NCBI RefSeq assembly: GCF_900112845.1
Contig: NZ_FONG01000003.1
Span: forward strand, 434,001-498,000
Source: Actinacidiphila alni
Lineage (GTDB): Bacteria; Actinomycetota; Actinomycetes; Streptomycetales; Streptomycetaceae
Direction of reading: 5' to 3'
Length of the DNA stretch: 64,000 nt
Below are positions 42,922 to 53,673 of the stretch, piece by piece; position 1 is the stretch's first letter, and each line of letters starts with the position of its first letter. The translations under genes were made by a program, and so were the position numbers. The notes under the pieces are model-generated. The model was not told the origin of the DNA, made no database searches, and saw nothing but the letters and a program-made list of their open reading frames with translations.

Positions 42922-44613
42922 ATGACCGACCCGCGGGAGAGCGCCGACGGCGCACGCCCCGGCGACGGCCCGGCGCCCGCGCCCGGCGGCCGGGCCGCCG
43001 CACGCGCCGCGGCCCGCCGGGCCGGCCGCCGCTCCTCGCGGCGCGGACGCCGCAAGCCGGTCTCGCGGCTGCGCCGTGTGCTGCGGACCACGGCGATCTG
43101 CACGGCCGTGACGGTCGTGGTCGCGGCCGGCGCCGGCGCCTGGTTCTACGAGCACCTCAACGGCAACATCCACAGCGTCTCGCTCAGCGACGGCGCCAAT
43201 GGCGACGTCGGCGGCAAGGAGAAGGCCGACGCCTTCGGCCGTACCCCCATCAACATCCTGGTGATCGGCTCCGACGGCCGGAACAACGCCACCGACTGCA
43301 AGCTCGGCGGCGGCTGCGGCTCCGCCACCTCCACCTCGGGCCGCAACGCCGACGTGGAAATGGTCGTGCACGTCTCGGCCGACCGCAGCAACGCCACCGT
43401 GATGAGCATCCCGCGCGACACCATCACCACCGTCCCGGCCTGCAAGAACCCCGACACCGGGGCCGCCACCCCCGGCTACCGGGGAATGATCAACAGCGCG
43501 CTCGCGTACGGCCCCGCCTGCCAGGTCGCCACCGTGCACCAGCTCACCGGCATCCCCATCGACCACTTCGTGATGCTCGACTTCTCCGGCGTGGTGAAGA
43601 TGTCCGACGCCGTCGGCGGGGTCTCGGTGTGCGTCAGCGACGACGTCTACGACACCTACTCGCACCTGAAGCTCGCCAAGGGCCGCCACACCCTCAAGGG
43701 CGAGGCCGCGCTCGAATTCGTCCGGTCCCGGCACGGCTTCGGCGACGGCAGCGACCTCGGCCGTACGTACGCGCAGCACACCTTCCTCAGCGCGATGATC
43801 CGCAAGTTCAAGAGCGCGGGCACGCTCACCAATCCGGCCGCCGTCTACCGGCTCGCGGACGCGGCCACCAAGGCGCTCACCGTCGACACCGGCCTCGGCA
43901 GCGTCAACCGGCTGATCGGCCTCGCCAACGACCTGGACAAGGTCCCGTCCAAGCGGCTGATCTTCACCACCATGCAGACCGGCCCCGACCCGACCGACCC
44001 CAACCGGGTCGTGGTCGGCAAGGGCGCCACCGAACTGTTCGCGACCATCGCCGACGACCAACCGCTGACCACCGCGGACGGCGCGAAGACCAAGCCGTCG
44101 GGGGCCGCGACCTCCGCGGCGCCCAGCCCCACCGTGCCCGCCGCGCAGATCACCGTCCGGGTGCAGAACGGCACCGGCATCGGCGGACGGGCCACCGCGA
44201 TCGCCGCCGCGCTGACCGCCAAGGGCTTCGCCCCCGGCACCTCGGCCGGCAACGCGCCCGCGCCCGCGGCGAGCACCACCCTCACCTACGGCCCGTCGCA
44301 GAAGGACCAGGCGCAGACCGTGGCCCGCGCGCTCGGTCTGCCCGCCGCGCATCTGAAGCAGGGCGCGGTCGCGGGCCTGACGCTGGTGATCGGCGCCGAC
44401 TGGCGCACCGGCTCCGCTTTCCCCGGCGGCACCGCCGCCGCCACCCCCGCCGACACCAAGGCCGCCGTCTCCAACGCCCATGCCCAGACCGCCGACCAGG
44501 GCTCGTCCTGCGCCCAGGTGAGCCACTTCAAGACGGTCAGCGTCGGCGGCGTCCCGATGACCCCGAGCCAGGCGTACGCCGTCTCCACCAAGAAGAAGGA
44601 CTCCGCGCCCTGA
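42922..44613 (+). CDS. LytR-CpsA-Psr (LCP) family cell-wall glycopolymer transferase
   Basis: Protein of 563 aa. ATG at 42922 behind AGGAGAG. An Arg-rich cytoplasmic tail (~1-50) and one membrane helix (~55-75) lead to the extracellular LCP domain (~110-340): NILVIGSDGRN, NADVEMVVHVSADRSNATVMSIPRDT, DFSGVVKMSDAVGGV, FVRSRHGFGDGSDLGRTYAQ with the conserved Arg and Asp residues. The C-terminal LytR_C domain (~410-500) begins ITVRVQNGTGIGGRA. Such enzymes attach teichoic-type or capsular polymers from lipid carriers to peptidoglycan. Confidence 0.95.
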   Translation: MTDPRESADGARPGDGPAPAPGGRAAARAAARRAGRRSSRRGRRKPVSRLRRVLRTTAICTAVTVVVAAGAGAWFYEHLNGNIHSVSLSDGANGDVGGKEKADAFGRTPINILVIGSDGRNNATDCKLGGGCGSATSTSGRNADVEMVVHVSADRSNATVMSIPRDTITTVPACKNPDTGAATPGYRGMINSALAYGPACQVATVHQLTGIPIDHFVMLDFSGVVKMSDAVGGVSVCVSDDVYDTYSHLKLAKGRHTLKGEAALEFVRSRHGFGDGSDLGRTYAQHTFLSAMIRKFKSAGTLTNPAAVYRLADAATKALTVDTGLGSVNRLIGLANDLDKVPSKRLIFTTMQTGPDPTDPNRVVVGKGATELFATIADDQPLTTADGAKTKPSGAATSAAPSPTVPAAQITVRVQNGTGIGGRATAIAAALTAKGFAPGTSAGNAPAPAASTTLTYGPSQKDQAQTVARALGLPAAHLKQGAVAGLTLVIGADWRTGSAFPGGTAAATPADTKAAVSNAHAQTADQGSSCAQVSHFKTVSVGGVPMTPSQAYAVSTKKKDSAP

Positions 44614-44677
44614 GCGCCCGGCCGTGCTGCCGAGCGCCGGTCCGTGCACCGGGAAACCGGCCCGATCCGTACCCCGA

Positions 44678-44702
44678 GAACACTTCACCGGTTGCGTAAT
44701 CG
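44678..44702 (+). promoter_or_regulatory. Conserved upstream element, copy 3
   Basis: GAACACTTCA, then 4 bases, then TTGCGTAATCG: the same layout as at 41881-41905. It lies only 14 bases upstream of the ATG at 44717, close enough to overlap a promoter or to act as an operator. Confidence 0.5.
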
Positions 44703-44716
44703 CTAAAGTGTCACGC

Positions 44717-44998
44717 ATGGAGACAGCACGGAACGGCGCCGCGGCCACGGTGACGCAGACCTGGGACACCTGGGAAGAGGCGGTTCTCGACGGCGGCCCC
44801 GCACACGGCCTTCGGGTACGGGTCGTCGGACGGCCCCGGGTGCTCCAGGTCACCCACCCCTGCCTCGTCGACCAGGACACGCCCGCGGCACCGGCCGGTG
44901 CCGCGCCCCCACGGGTCGAGGCGCTGCACGTCTACCGCCGCGATCCGCAGACCGCCGGTGCCCCGCTGCGCTACGGCTTCGACCCTGCCAGTCCCTGA
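44717..44998 (+). CDS. Small conserved-type hypothetical protein
   Basis: Protein of 93 aa. ATG at 44717, chosen over an upstream in-frame start because the conserved element ends just before it. No signal or membrane segment. The text is TWDTWEEAVLDGGPAHGLRVRVVGRPRVLQVTHPC, followed by LHVYRRDP, a short beta-rich protein of unknown function. Its 3' end overlaps the convergent P-type ATPase gene by 28 bases. Confidence 0.65.
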   Translation: METARNGAAATVTQTWDTWEEAVLDGGPAHGLRVRVVGRPRVLQVTHPCLVDQDTPAAPAGAAPPRVEALHVYRRDPQTAGAPLRYGFDPASP

Positions 44999-47727
44999 CG
45001 GCCCACGGGCCCGGCATCGTAACGGGTCTTGGCCATCACCAGCGCCGTCCCGTATGACATCAGCACCGCCGCCAGCAGCGCGTAGTAGAACAGCGGCAGC
45101 GTGGTGAAGCCGAGCGCGGGCGCCAACGGGGTGAGCGGCAACAGGATGCCGATCACCGCGAGCGCGCTCGTGGTCAGCCGGATCGGCCCGGGCGCCCGCC
45201 CCTCGGCGACGCCCCGGCCGGTCCGCAACAGCACCATCACCAGCGCCTGCGTCAGCAGATTCTCGGTGAACCAGCCCGACTGGAACGCCGCTTGACCGTC
45301 CCCGGTGGCGAAACCCCGTACCGACAGGGCCAGTACGCCGAAGGTGGCGATGTCGGCGAGGGCGTTGATCAGCCCGAAGCCGGTGACGAACCGCAGGATC
45401 GCACGCGGCCTGAGCACCGCGGGCCTGGCCAGGTCGGCCGCCGCCGGCCGGTCGTAGGCGAACGCGAGCTGCGCCGCGTCGAAGCACAGATTCTGCACCA
45501 GCACCTGCACGGGCAGCATCGGCAGATACGGCAGCAGCAGCGCCGCGGTGAGCATCGCGATGACATTGCCCAGATTCGACGACAGCGCGATCCGCAGATA
45601 CGTGGCGATGTTCGCGCTGCTGCGCCGCCCGGCGACCACGGCGTGGTCGATCGCGGTCAGGTCCTTGGACGCCAGCACCACATCGGCCGCCTCGCGCGCC
45701 ACGGCCGTCGCGTCCCGCGGGCAGATCCCGACGTCACAGGCGTCCAGTGCCGGCAGGTCGTTGACGCCGTCGCCGAGGAAACCGGTGACATGCCCGCCCG
45801 CACGCAGCGCCCGTACGACCCGGGCCTTGTGCGTGGGAGTGCAGCGGGCGAAGACGGTGGTGGTCGCGGCCAGTTCGGCCAGCGCGTCGTCGTCCAGGGC
45901 GTCGACGGTGTCCCCGGTGACGACCTCGCCCGGGTCGAGCCCGATGTCGCGGCAGGCCCGCGCCGCCGTGCCCGGATGGTCACCGGTGAGCACCTTCACG
46001 GTGACCGAGCGCCGCGTCAGCGCCGTCACCGCCGCCGCCGCGGTGTCGGCGGCCGCGTCGCGCAGTCCGACCATGCCGAGGAGGGTCAGCCCGTACTCGT
46101 CCGACTCCGCGTACGGCGAGGAGCCGGGCTTCGCCGGCCGCTCCGCCGCCGCCACGGCCAGCACCCGCAGCCCCTGCTCGGCCAGTTCCGTACTCGCCGA
46201 CAGCAGCTCGTCGCGGGCCGCGTCGTCCAGTTCGCCGTCCCGGCCGTCCGCCCGCCGTTTCACGCACCGGGCCAGCACCGCCTCCACCGATCCCTTGACG
46301 ACCAGCGTGTGCAGACCGGGCCCGCCGGGGGTACGGAGCACCGCGGTGGCCAGCCGGCGGACCGGGTCGAAGGGCAGCGCGGCCACGGCGTAGTGGTCCA
46401 GCAGGCCGTCACCGCGCTGTTCGACGGCCTCCAGCAGCGCCTCGTCCAGCGCGTCGGGCATGGGCAGTTCGGCGAGCTGGAGCGTCCAGAGGCTGTTCAC
46501 CGCCGCCCAGTGCAGCACATCGGGATCGTCGCGCCCGCCCGCGTCGACATGGCACGCGACGACCGGCCGGTCCTGGGTGAGCGTGCCCGTCTTGTCGGTG
46601 CACAGCACATCCATGGCGCCCAGGTCGTGCAGCGCGGGCAGCCGCTTGACGATCACCTCGCTGGTACGGGCCAGCAACGACGCACCCCTGGCCAGCGTCG
46701 TGGTGACCACCACCGGCAGCATCTCCGGGGTCAGCCCGACCGCCACGGCGACGGCGAAGGGCAGCGTCTCCACGCCCCGCCCGCGCAGCCCCGCGTCGGC
46801 CAGGAACACCAACGGCGGGGTCAGCAGCATGAAACGGATCAGCGACCACGAAATGCCGTGCACCGAACGGTCGAAGGCGCTCGCCCGCCGCCGCGGCGAC
46901 GGCCCGCGCAGGCCCGCCGCGAAACGGGTGCGCTCCCCGGTGGCGACCACCACCGCCGTGCCGCTGCCGGAAGCGACACTGCTGCCCTGGAGGCACAGAT
47001 GCGGCCACGCGTCACGATCAGCGCCGCCCCGGTCGGCCGCCGCGCCGAGCAACGCGGGTGTCTCCACCGGGTACTTGGCGACCGGCGCCGACTCACCGGT
47101 CAGCGCCGCCTGATGCACCGTCAGACCGGTGGCGCGCAGCAGCCGCAGATCGGCCGGGATCAGATCGCCCGGCCCCAGCAGTACGACATCGCCCGGCACC
47201 AGCTGGTCCACCGGGACCTCGCGCGCCACCGCCGGGCTGCCCGCGTCCGCCCGGCGGCGTACGGTCGCGGTCGCGGCGACCAGATCGCGCAGCGCCGCCG
47301 CCGACCGGTCCGCGCGGTACTCCCCGCTGGACCGCAGCACACAGCTCACCACCACCAGCGCCATGATCACGCACGCGGTGGTCCACGCGGTGACGGCCGC
47401 CGACACCAGCGCGAGGCAGAACAGGACCGCGGTGAAAGGGTCCCGCACACTGCGCAGAAAACGCCGCGGCCAGGACACGGAGCGCTGCGCGGGCAGCACA
47501 TTCTCGCCGTACCGCGCCAGCCGCTCCTCGGCCTGCGACTCCAGCAGGCCGCGCGGTCCGCCGCCGATCAGCCGCAGGAAATCCAGCGTGGGCAGCCCGG
47601 CGGTCTCCCGGCCGCCGCCGAAGTCCTCGACGGCTCCGGGCCACGCGTCCGGCTCCGGCTCGTCGTCGGCCCCGGGCCCCGCCGTCCGCGCGAGGGGACG
47701 TGGACCGCCGTCAGGCGCCCAGGTCAT
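44971..47727 (-). CDS. P-type cation-transporting ATPase (MgtA/MgtB-like)
   Basis: Protein of 918 aa. ATG at 47727 overlaps the end of the ArsR gene by 17 bases. It has an N-terminal cation-ATPase domain, actuator TGES motif (HQAALTGESAPVAK), phosphorylation site CTDKTGTLTQ, FDPVRRLATAV, KGSVEAVL, TGDHPGTAARACRDIG, GDGVNDLPALDACDVGI, and about ten membrane helices. PEMLP after helix 4 and the fold of the C-terminal helices (QNLCFDAAQLAFAYD) are typical of the Mg2+ P3B group. The overlapping ArsR suggests metal- or stress-dependent control. Substrate Mg2+ is inferred from subfamily. Confidence 0.93.
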   Translation of the reverse strand: MTWAPDGGPRPLARTAGPGADDEPEPDAWPGAVEDFGGGRETAGLPTLDFLRLIGGGPRGLLESQAEERLARYGENVLPAQRSVSWPRRFLRSVRDPFTAVLFCLALVSAAVTAWTTACVIMALVVVSCVLRSSGEYRADRSAAALRDLVAATATVRRRADAGSPAVAREVPVDQLVPGDVVLLGPGDLIPADLRLLRATGLTVHQAALTGESAPVAKYPVETPALLGAAADRGGADRDAWPHLCLQGSSVASGSGTAVVVATGERTRFAAGLRGPSPRRRASAFDRSVHGISWSLIRFMLLTPPLVFLADAGLRGRGVETLPFAVAVAVGLTPEMLPVVVTTTLARGASLLARTSEVIVKRLPALHDLGAMDVLCTDKTGTLTQDRPVVACHVDAGGRDDPDVLHWAAVNSLWTLQLAELPMPDALDEALLEAVEQRGDGLLDHYAVAALPFDPVRRLATAVLRTPGGPGLHTLVVKGSVEAVLARCVKRRADGRDGELDDAARDELLSASTELAEQGLRVLAVAAAERPAKPGSSPYAESDEYGLTLLGMVGLRDAAADTAAAAVTALTRRSVTVKVLTGDHPGTAARACRDIGLDPGEVVTGDTVDALDDDALAELAATTTVFARCTPTHKARVVRALRAGGHVTGFLGDGVNDLPALDACDVGICPRDATAVAREAADVVLASKDLTAIDHAVVAGRRSSANIATYLRIALSSNLGNVIAMLTAALLLPYLPMLPVQVLVQNLCFDAAQLAFAYDRPAAADLARPAVLRPRAILRFVTGFGLINALADIATFGVLALSVRGFATGDGQAAFQSGWFTENLLTQALVMVLLRTGRGVAEGRAPGPIRLTTSALAVIGILLPLTPLAPALGFTTLPLFYYALLAAVLMSYGTALVMAKTRYDAGPVGRQGLAGSKP

Positions 47728-48070
47728 GGACGCGTCCAGGGGCCATCGGCTGCCCGTTGCGGTCGGCGAGCTGCCGCAGCATCCACCGCACCATCGTCTC
47801 CACATCGGGATTGTCGACGAGATACACCACATGCCGTCCCTCGCGGCGGGACCGCACCAGGCCGGCGAGCTTCAGCTTCGTCAGGTGCTGGCTGACGGCG
47901 GGCAGCGCGCCGCCCACCCGTTCCGCGAGCGCGCTCACATCGCTCTCGCCCTGCATCAGCGCCCACACCAGGTGCAGCCGCGCGGGCGAGGCCAGCAGAC
48001 CGAAGGCGGCGGCGGCCTGGGTCAGCACCTCGACGGGCAACTCCTCGAAGTCGCCGCCCCTCGTCACCAC
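47711..48070 (-). CDS. ArsR family winged-helix regulator
   Basis: Protein of 119 aa from tandem GTG codons at 48070 behind GGAGGGAG; a longer GTG start at 48097 is possible. Core: FGLLASPARLHLVWALMQGESDVSALAERVGGALPAVSQHLTKLKLAGLVRSRREGRHVVYLV. The ELCVCDL metal site of classical ArsR is absent. It is translationally coupled to the P-type ATPase gene and probably represses that operon. Confidence 0.93.
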   Translation of the reverse strand: MVTRGGDFEELPVEVLTQAAAAFGLLASPARLHLVWALMQGESDVSALAERVGGALPAVSQHLTKLKLAGLVRSRREGRHVVYLVDNPDVETMVRWMLRQLADRNGQPMAPGRVHDLGA

Positions 48071-48253
48071 CGCGCTCCCTCCGCCCCCACCGCCCACCGG
48101 TGGCGCGAACGCCCAGTCTAGGGCTTGATCCGCGCGCCGTGGCCGCCGTTGCGTTCAGGGCGGCCGCAATTCACGCGACAGAGCGGGCGGGCTCTGTAAG
48201 GCTGCCCGCGACATGGCACGACGCAGGGCGACGGCGATGACGTTCACGGGGGG

Positions 48254-48886
48254 ATGGCGATGACGTTCACGCTCGAAGGGCCGGTGCTCGAAGGCGGGCG
48301 GGTCCGGCTGGAGCCGCTGGGCCACCGGCACGCGGCGGATCTCGCGGTGGCCGCCCAGGAGGACCGCGGCTCCTACGGCTACACCTGGGTGCCGGGCGCG
48401 GGCGAGGTCGCGCGCTACATCGACGCCCAACTCGCCCGCGCCGCCGCGGGAAAGCTCGCGCCGTACGCACAGGTGGACCGGCGCACCGGGCGCCCGGTGG
48501 GTGCCACCGCCTACTGGGACCCGCGGCTGTGGCCGGACGGGGAACGGCTGTGCGCGATCGAGGTCGGCTTCACCTGGCTCGCCGCGTCCGCGCAGGGCAC
48601 CGGGCTCAACACCGAGGCGAAATACCTGCTGTTCCGGCACGCCTTCGAGGAGTGGGAGGTGGCCCGCCTCGATCTGAAGACGGACGCCCGCAACAGCCGG
48701 TCGCGCGCCGCCATCGAGAGCACCGGCGCCCGCCTCGAAGGCGTGCTGCGCAACTGGTCCCGGTCCTGGGCACCCGGTGAGGACGGCCGGCTGCGCGACT
48801 CCGCGATCTTCTCCGTCACCGAGCGGGAGTGGCCGGCCGCGCGCGCCCGGATGGAAGAGCGCCTGGCCCGTTTCGCCCCCGCGTGA
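48254..48886 (+). CDS. GNAT family N-acetyltransferase (RimJ/RimL-like)
   Basis: Protein of 210 aa. ATG at 48254; the ATG at 48260 has better spacing to GGGGG and is an alternative. Pattern: [47 protein letters not shown] (acetyl-CoA loop region), [29 protein letters not shown]. This is typical of the RimJ/RimL protein N-acetyltransferase group. Substrate unknown; monocistronic. Confidence 0.92.
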   Translation: MAMTFTLEGPVLEGGRVRLEPLGHRHAADLAVAAQEDRGSYGYTWVPGAGEVARYIDAQLARAAAGKLAPYAQVDRRTGRPVGATAYWDPRLWPDGERLCAIEVGFTWLAASAQGTGLNTEAKYLLFRHAFEEWEVARLDLKTDARNSRSRAAIESTGARLEGVLRNWSRSWAPGEDGRLRDSAIFSVTEREWPAARARMEERLARFAPA

Positions 48887-50616
<1,730 letters not shown>

Positions 50617-50735
50617 TCGGGCGCATACGTCATCGCCGGAATCTGCGTCAGGACCGCGCCGGCTTCAAGCGCTACTGCTGAGACGCGGCCCGGCACGTCG
50701 GCGGACGGCCGTCGGGCCGGGCCGCGTCGGGGGCG

Positions 50736-51296
50736 TCAGAGGGACTTCGCCCACGCGTCGACGGTGGTGACCTCGGCCTGGTTGAGGAAGACCTTCTCGG
50801 TGAGGATGCGGTGCACCTCGGGGTCGTTGTCGGCGCAGGCGTCGGAGAGCACCGTGAGGCGGTAGTCGAGGTCGGCGGCCTGGCGGACCGTGGACAGCAC
50901 GACACCGCTGGTGGACAGGCCCGCGAGCACCAGCGTCTCGGCGCCGGCCGCGCGCAGCAGCACCTCGAGGTCGCTGCCGGTGAACGCGCTGACCCGACGC
51001 TTGACGGTCACCGCCTCGTCGGCGCGCGGCGCGAGCGCCTCGATCACCTGGGTGGACGGGTGGTCGGCGGTGAAGGAGTCCCCGGCCTGACCGAGTGCGG
51101 AGAAGGACCGGTTGGTGGCGGCGATCTCGGGATAGCCGGGCCGGAAGGCGACACGGACGAAGATCACCGGGATGCCGGCGGCACGGGCCGCCTCGACGGC
51201 ACGTCCGGCCGCCGCCACGACGTCCTCGCTGCCGATGCGCTCCACGATGGCCGCCTGGAAGTCCATGATCAGCAGCGCCGTGCGGGATGCGGACAT
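50736..51296 (-). CDS. Isochorismatase-fold hydrolase without the catalytic Cys
   Basis: Protein of 186 aa. ATG at 51296. It starts RTALLIMDFQ with the family Asp12 and continues PVIFVRVAFRPGYPE, VKRRVSAFTGSDLEVLLRAAGAETLVLAGLSTSGVVLSTVRQA. In cysteine hydrolases of this fold the nucleophile sits in a TxxC segment; here that position reads TSGVV, with no Cys. EntB and PhzD also lack it, but their substrate isochorismate is not otherwise used here. It is divergent from a MarR gene and is probably its target. Function unknown. Confidence 0.85.
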   Translation of the reverse strand: MSASRTALLIMDFQAAIVERIGSEDVVAAAGRAVEAARAAGIPVIFVRVAFRPGYPEIAATNRSFSALGQAGDSFTADHPSTQVIEALAPRADEAVTVKRRVSAFTGSDLEVLLRAAGAETLVLAGLSTSGVVLSTVRQAADLDYRLTVLSDACADNDPEVHRILTEKVFLNQAEVTTVDAWAKSL

Positions 51297-51352
51297 GTGG
51301 GTCCTCTCGTCGTTCGTCGGTTCGCCGGCCGGGCCGGATAATCAACAGTCAT

Positions 51353-51364
51353 AACTGAACAGTT
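51353..51364. promoter_or_regulatory. Probable MarR operator
   Basis: AACTG-AA-CAGTT inverted repeat in an unusually AT-rich gap (51340-51380) between the isochorismatase-like gene and the divergent MarR gene. Further AACAGT half-sites flank it on both sides. Confidence 0.6.
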
Positions 51365-51390
51365 GAAAGTTAACAGTGTAGGCTGAGGAT

Positions 51391-51837
51391 ATGCAAAGCG
51401 AGGTCGAGCCGGTCACCCCGGCGACGCTCCAGGCGTCATGGGACATGCGGGTGATGGTCAGCAGACTGCGGCGGCGCATCCTCCAGGTGACCGACGGGCA
51501 GGATCTGACCCCGTCCCAGGCATCGGTCCTGATGCGGATCGGCAAGGGCGACGCGGTCACGGCCGCGGCACTGGCGCAAGCCGAGCGCGTACGGCAGCAG
51601 TCCATGGCCGTGACACTGTCGTCCCTCGACCGGCAGGGGCTGATCCACCGCACCCCTGATCCGGTCGACGGCCGCCGCCAGATCGTGGAGCTGACGGACG
51701 CGGGGCGCGAACGCGCCGAGGGTGTGCGGCAGGCGGGCGTGGAGTGGCTGGCCCGCGCCCTGGCGGAGCGGTACGACGACGCGGAGCGGTGCACCCTCGC
51801 GGAGGCGATGCGGCTGCTGGGCCGGCTGACCGACTGA
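51391..51837 (+). CDS. MarR family regulator
   Basis: Protein of 148 aa. ATG at 51391, 31 bases after a TTGAAAGTTAAC-containing AT-rich segment. Winged HTH: VTAAALAQAERVRQQSMAVTLSSLDRQGLIHRTPDPVDGRRQIVELTDAGRERAE. It probably represses itself and the divergent isochorismatase-fold gene through the palindrome at 51353-51364. Confidence 0.92.
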   Translation: MQSEVEPVTPATLQASWDMRVMVSRLRRRILQVTDGQDLTPSQASVLMRIGKGDAVTAAALAQAERVRQQSMAVTLSSLDRQGLIHRTPDPVDGRRQIVELTDAGRERAEGVRQAGVEWLARALAERYDDAERCTLAEAMRLLGRLTD

Positions 51838-51904
51838 CCGGCGGGCGCCAGAGGACGTTCGCGGTCCGGGTCGGCCGGGCTCAGGATGTCGGGGCGGCCG
51901 GTGC

Positions 51905-52432
51905 CTACGGGGCGTCCGGTGTGTTCGGGGTGTCCGCCGCGACGATGCGGGCGAGCAGTTGGGTGAGCTGTTCGAGGTCCCGCTCCGGGACGGACGCGAG
52001 CGCGGTCGGCGGGCGCAGGAGGATCGCGTCGGCGGTCGCGACGGCCCGCCGCCCGGCGGCCGTGAGGGCGACCAGCTTGCGGCGCCGGTCGTCGGGGTGC
52101 GGCCGCCGCTCCACGAGGCCGTGGGCTTCGAGCTTGTCCACCACGACGGTGGTGTATGGGGCGTCCGCGCCGATGAATTCCGCGAGTTCACGGAGCGTCA
52201 GGGGCCCCTGTCGGAGCCGGAAGAGCACCTTGCCGCGTCCCGCCCCGAGCCGGAAACCGAGCGCGTCGGCCAGATCGCCGTGCCGATTGTGGGCCTCGAC
52301 GAAGCCGTGCATCAGCGCCCAGGCGCGCTCGGCGGCGGTGGCGGCGGGGGAACCTTCCCGCGCGCCGTCCGCGGCGCCCTCCTCAGGGCTGTCCTGCGTG
52401 CCGTCGCGCGTGCTGTCGTGCGCCGTCACCAC
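51905..52432 (-). CDS. MarR family regulator, second
   Basis: Protein of 175 aa. Tandem GTG codons at 52432 and 52429, overlapping the stop of the SDR gene. After a ~35-residue acidic tail: GAGRGKVLFRLRQGPLTLRELAEFIGADAPYTTVVVDKLEAHGLVERRPHPDDRRRKLVALTAAGRRAV, a clear winged HTH. It is coupled to the short-chain dehydrogenase and likely controls it. Confidence 0.92.
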   Translation of the reverse strand: MVTAHDSTRDGTQDSPEEGAADGAREGSPAATAAERAWALMHGFVEAHNRHGDLADALGFRLGAGRGKVLFRLRQGPLTLRELAEFIGADAPYTTVVVDKLEAHGLVERRPHPDDRRRKLVALTAAGRRAVATADAILLRPPTALASVPERDLEQLTQLLARIVAADTPNTPDAP

Positions 52433-53160
52433 GGCACCGTCCGGCCCAGATAGTCCACGTAGTGCAGGCCCGGCCGGTCCGCGAGCGCGTCGAGCGTCCG
52501 GACGACGTTCGGGATGCTCTCCTCGACCGACAGCCGCGCGCCGTCACCGCCGAGCTCGGTGCGGACCCACCCGGGGGCCATGAGAACCAGCGGCCTGCGG
52601 TCCTCGCTACGCCGCGCGGCGTAGCTGCGCATGAAGGTGTTGAGGGCGGCCTTGCTGCCCCGGTACACCTCGTGGCCGCCGCGCTCGTTGTTGGCGACGC
52701 TGCCCTGGCCCGAGGACATCACACCGATCGTCCCGTCCGGTGCCACGAGGTCGTCGAGCGTCTCGACGACCCGCAACGGGCTGAGGGCGTTGGTCACCAT
52801 GACGCGGACGAATTCGTCGGTCGAGGTCTCCGCGACCGTGCCCTCGGGCTGATTGGTGACGCCGGCGTTGACGAAGAGCAGGTCGAAGGTCCGCCCCGCG
52901 AGCCGGTCGCGGAGCGCCGAGATCTGCTCGGGCACCGTGACGTCGAGGGTTTCGATCTCGATGTCCGACGGGTGGGCGTCGGCGAGGTCGTGCAGCGCCG
53001 TACGCCCCGTGCCGCGCACCGTGGCGACGACATGCCGCCCTCGGCGCTGCCATTCCCTGGCCAGCGCCAGCCCGAGGCCGCGGGACGCGCCGATGAGCAG
53101 GATCTGCCCGCCGGAGTCCGGGGGCGCCTCGCTGTGACCGCCTGAATTAGTTGTAGTCAT
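52426..53160 (-). CDS. Short-chain dehydrogenase/reductase
   Basis: Protein of 244 aa. ATG at 53160. Cofactor motif LLIGASRGLGLALAREWQRRG, NAG in LLFVNAGVTN, catalytic Ser in GVMSSGQGSV and YRGSK with Tyr and Lys (VYRGSKAALNTFMRSYA). An atypical/classical SDR using NADP, judged from the Arg after the Gly-rich loop. It is translationally coupled to the MarR gene downstream. Substrate unknown. Confidence 0.93.
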   Translation of the reverse strand: MTTTNSGGHSEAPPDSGGQILLIGASRGLGLALAREWQRRGRHVVATVRGTGRTALHDLADAHPSDIEIETLDVTVPEQISALRDRLAGRTFDLLFVNAGVTNQPEGTVAETSTDEFVRVMVTNALSPLRVVETLDDLVAPDGTIGVMSSGQGSVANNERGGHEVYRGSKAALNTFMRSYAARRSEDRRPLVLMAPGWVRTELGGDGARLSVEESIPNVVRTLDALADRPGLHYVDYLGRTVPW

Positions 53161-53247
53161 AGCAATGATTGTGCGACGCACAACTGTCCGCGTCAAACGG
53201 GCCCCGTGGGCCCGGCCGGACGTCCCGGTCCCGCCCGCGCACCGGGA

Positions 53248-53673
53248 TCAACCGGCGGCTAGCAGTGCCCCCGCCGTGATCAGCGCCGCGACCTTGGCGG
53301 TCTCCAGGGCGATGTAGGCGTAGTGGGCGCGCGACCGTGGCGGGTCCTCGCCGGCCAGTACGGCGTCCGAACGGCGCGTCAGCAGCGGCCGTACGGCGAC
53401 GAGTTGGACGAGCAGCAGCGCCATCGCGGCGATCAGCGCGGCGACTGCCCGGCCCGGGAGGTCACCGGCGACGACCAGTACCACCAGCGCGACCGCGAAG
53501 GCCGCCTCCACCGCGTTGAGCGCGCGGAACACCATCCGGCCGATGCCCAGGCCGATCGCGATGGTGACGTGCGGGGCGCGGAATTTGAGCGGCGCCTCCA
53601 GGAAGGAGATGGCCAGCACCATGCCGAGCCAGGTGAAGACCAGGGCCATCGCCGCCGCCGACGACGCGTTCAA
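53248..53673 (-). CDS. Small membrane protein of four helices
   Basis: Protein of 141 aa. ATG at 53673 overlaps the stop of the regulator gene (ATGA). It has four hydrophobic segments (AAAMALVFTWLGMVLAISFL, AFAVALVVLVVAGDL, VAALIAAMALLLVQLVAV, AKVAALITAGALLAAG), with a conserved-looking FLEAPLKFRAP after the first helix. This resembles small uncharacterised actinomycete membrane proteins; function unknown. Coupling to a SufR-like regulator suggests a redox- or metal-linked role. Confidence 0.82.
   Translation of the reverse strand: MNASSAAAMALVFTWLGMVLAISFLEAPLKFRAPHVTIAIGLGIGRMVFRALNAVEAAFAVALVVLVVAGDLPGRAVAALIAAMALLLVQLVAVRPLLTRRSDAVLAGEDPPRSRAHYAYIALETAKVAALITAGALLAAG

Noticed and set aside
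50736-51296. Isochorismatase as part of a 2,3-dihydroxybenzoate route for the siderophore
   Set aside because: It is 29 kb from the aryl genes, paired with its own MarR gene, has no iron box, and the locus has an MbtI-type salicylate synthase and a salicylate-type ligase pocket.
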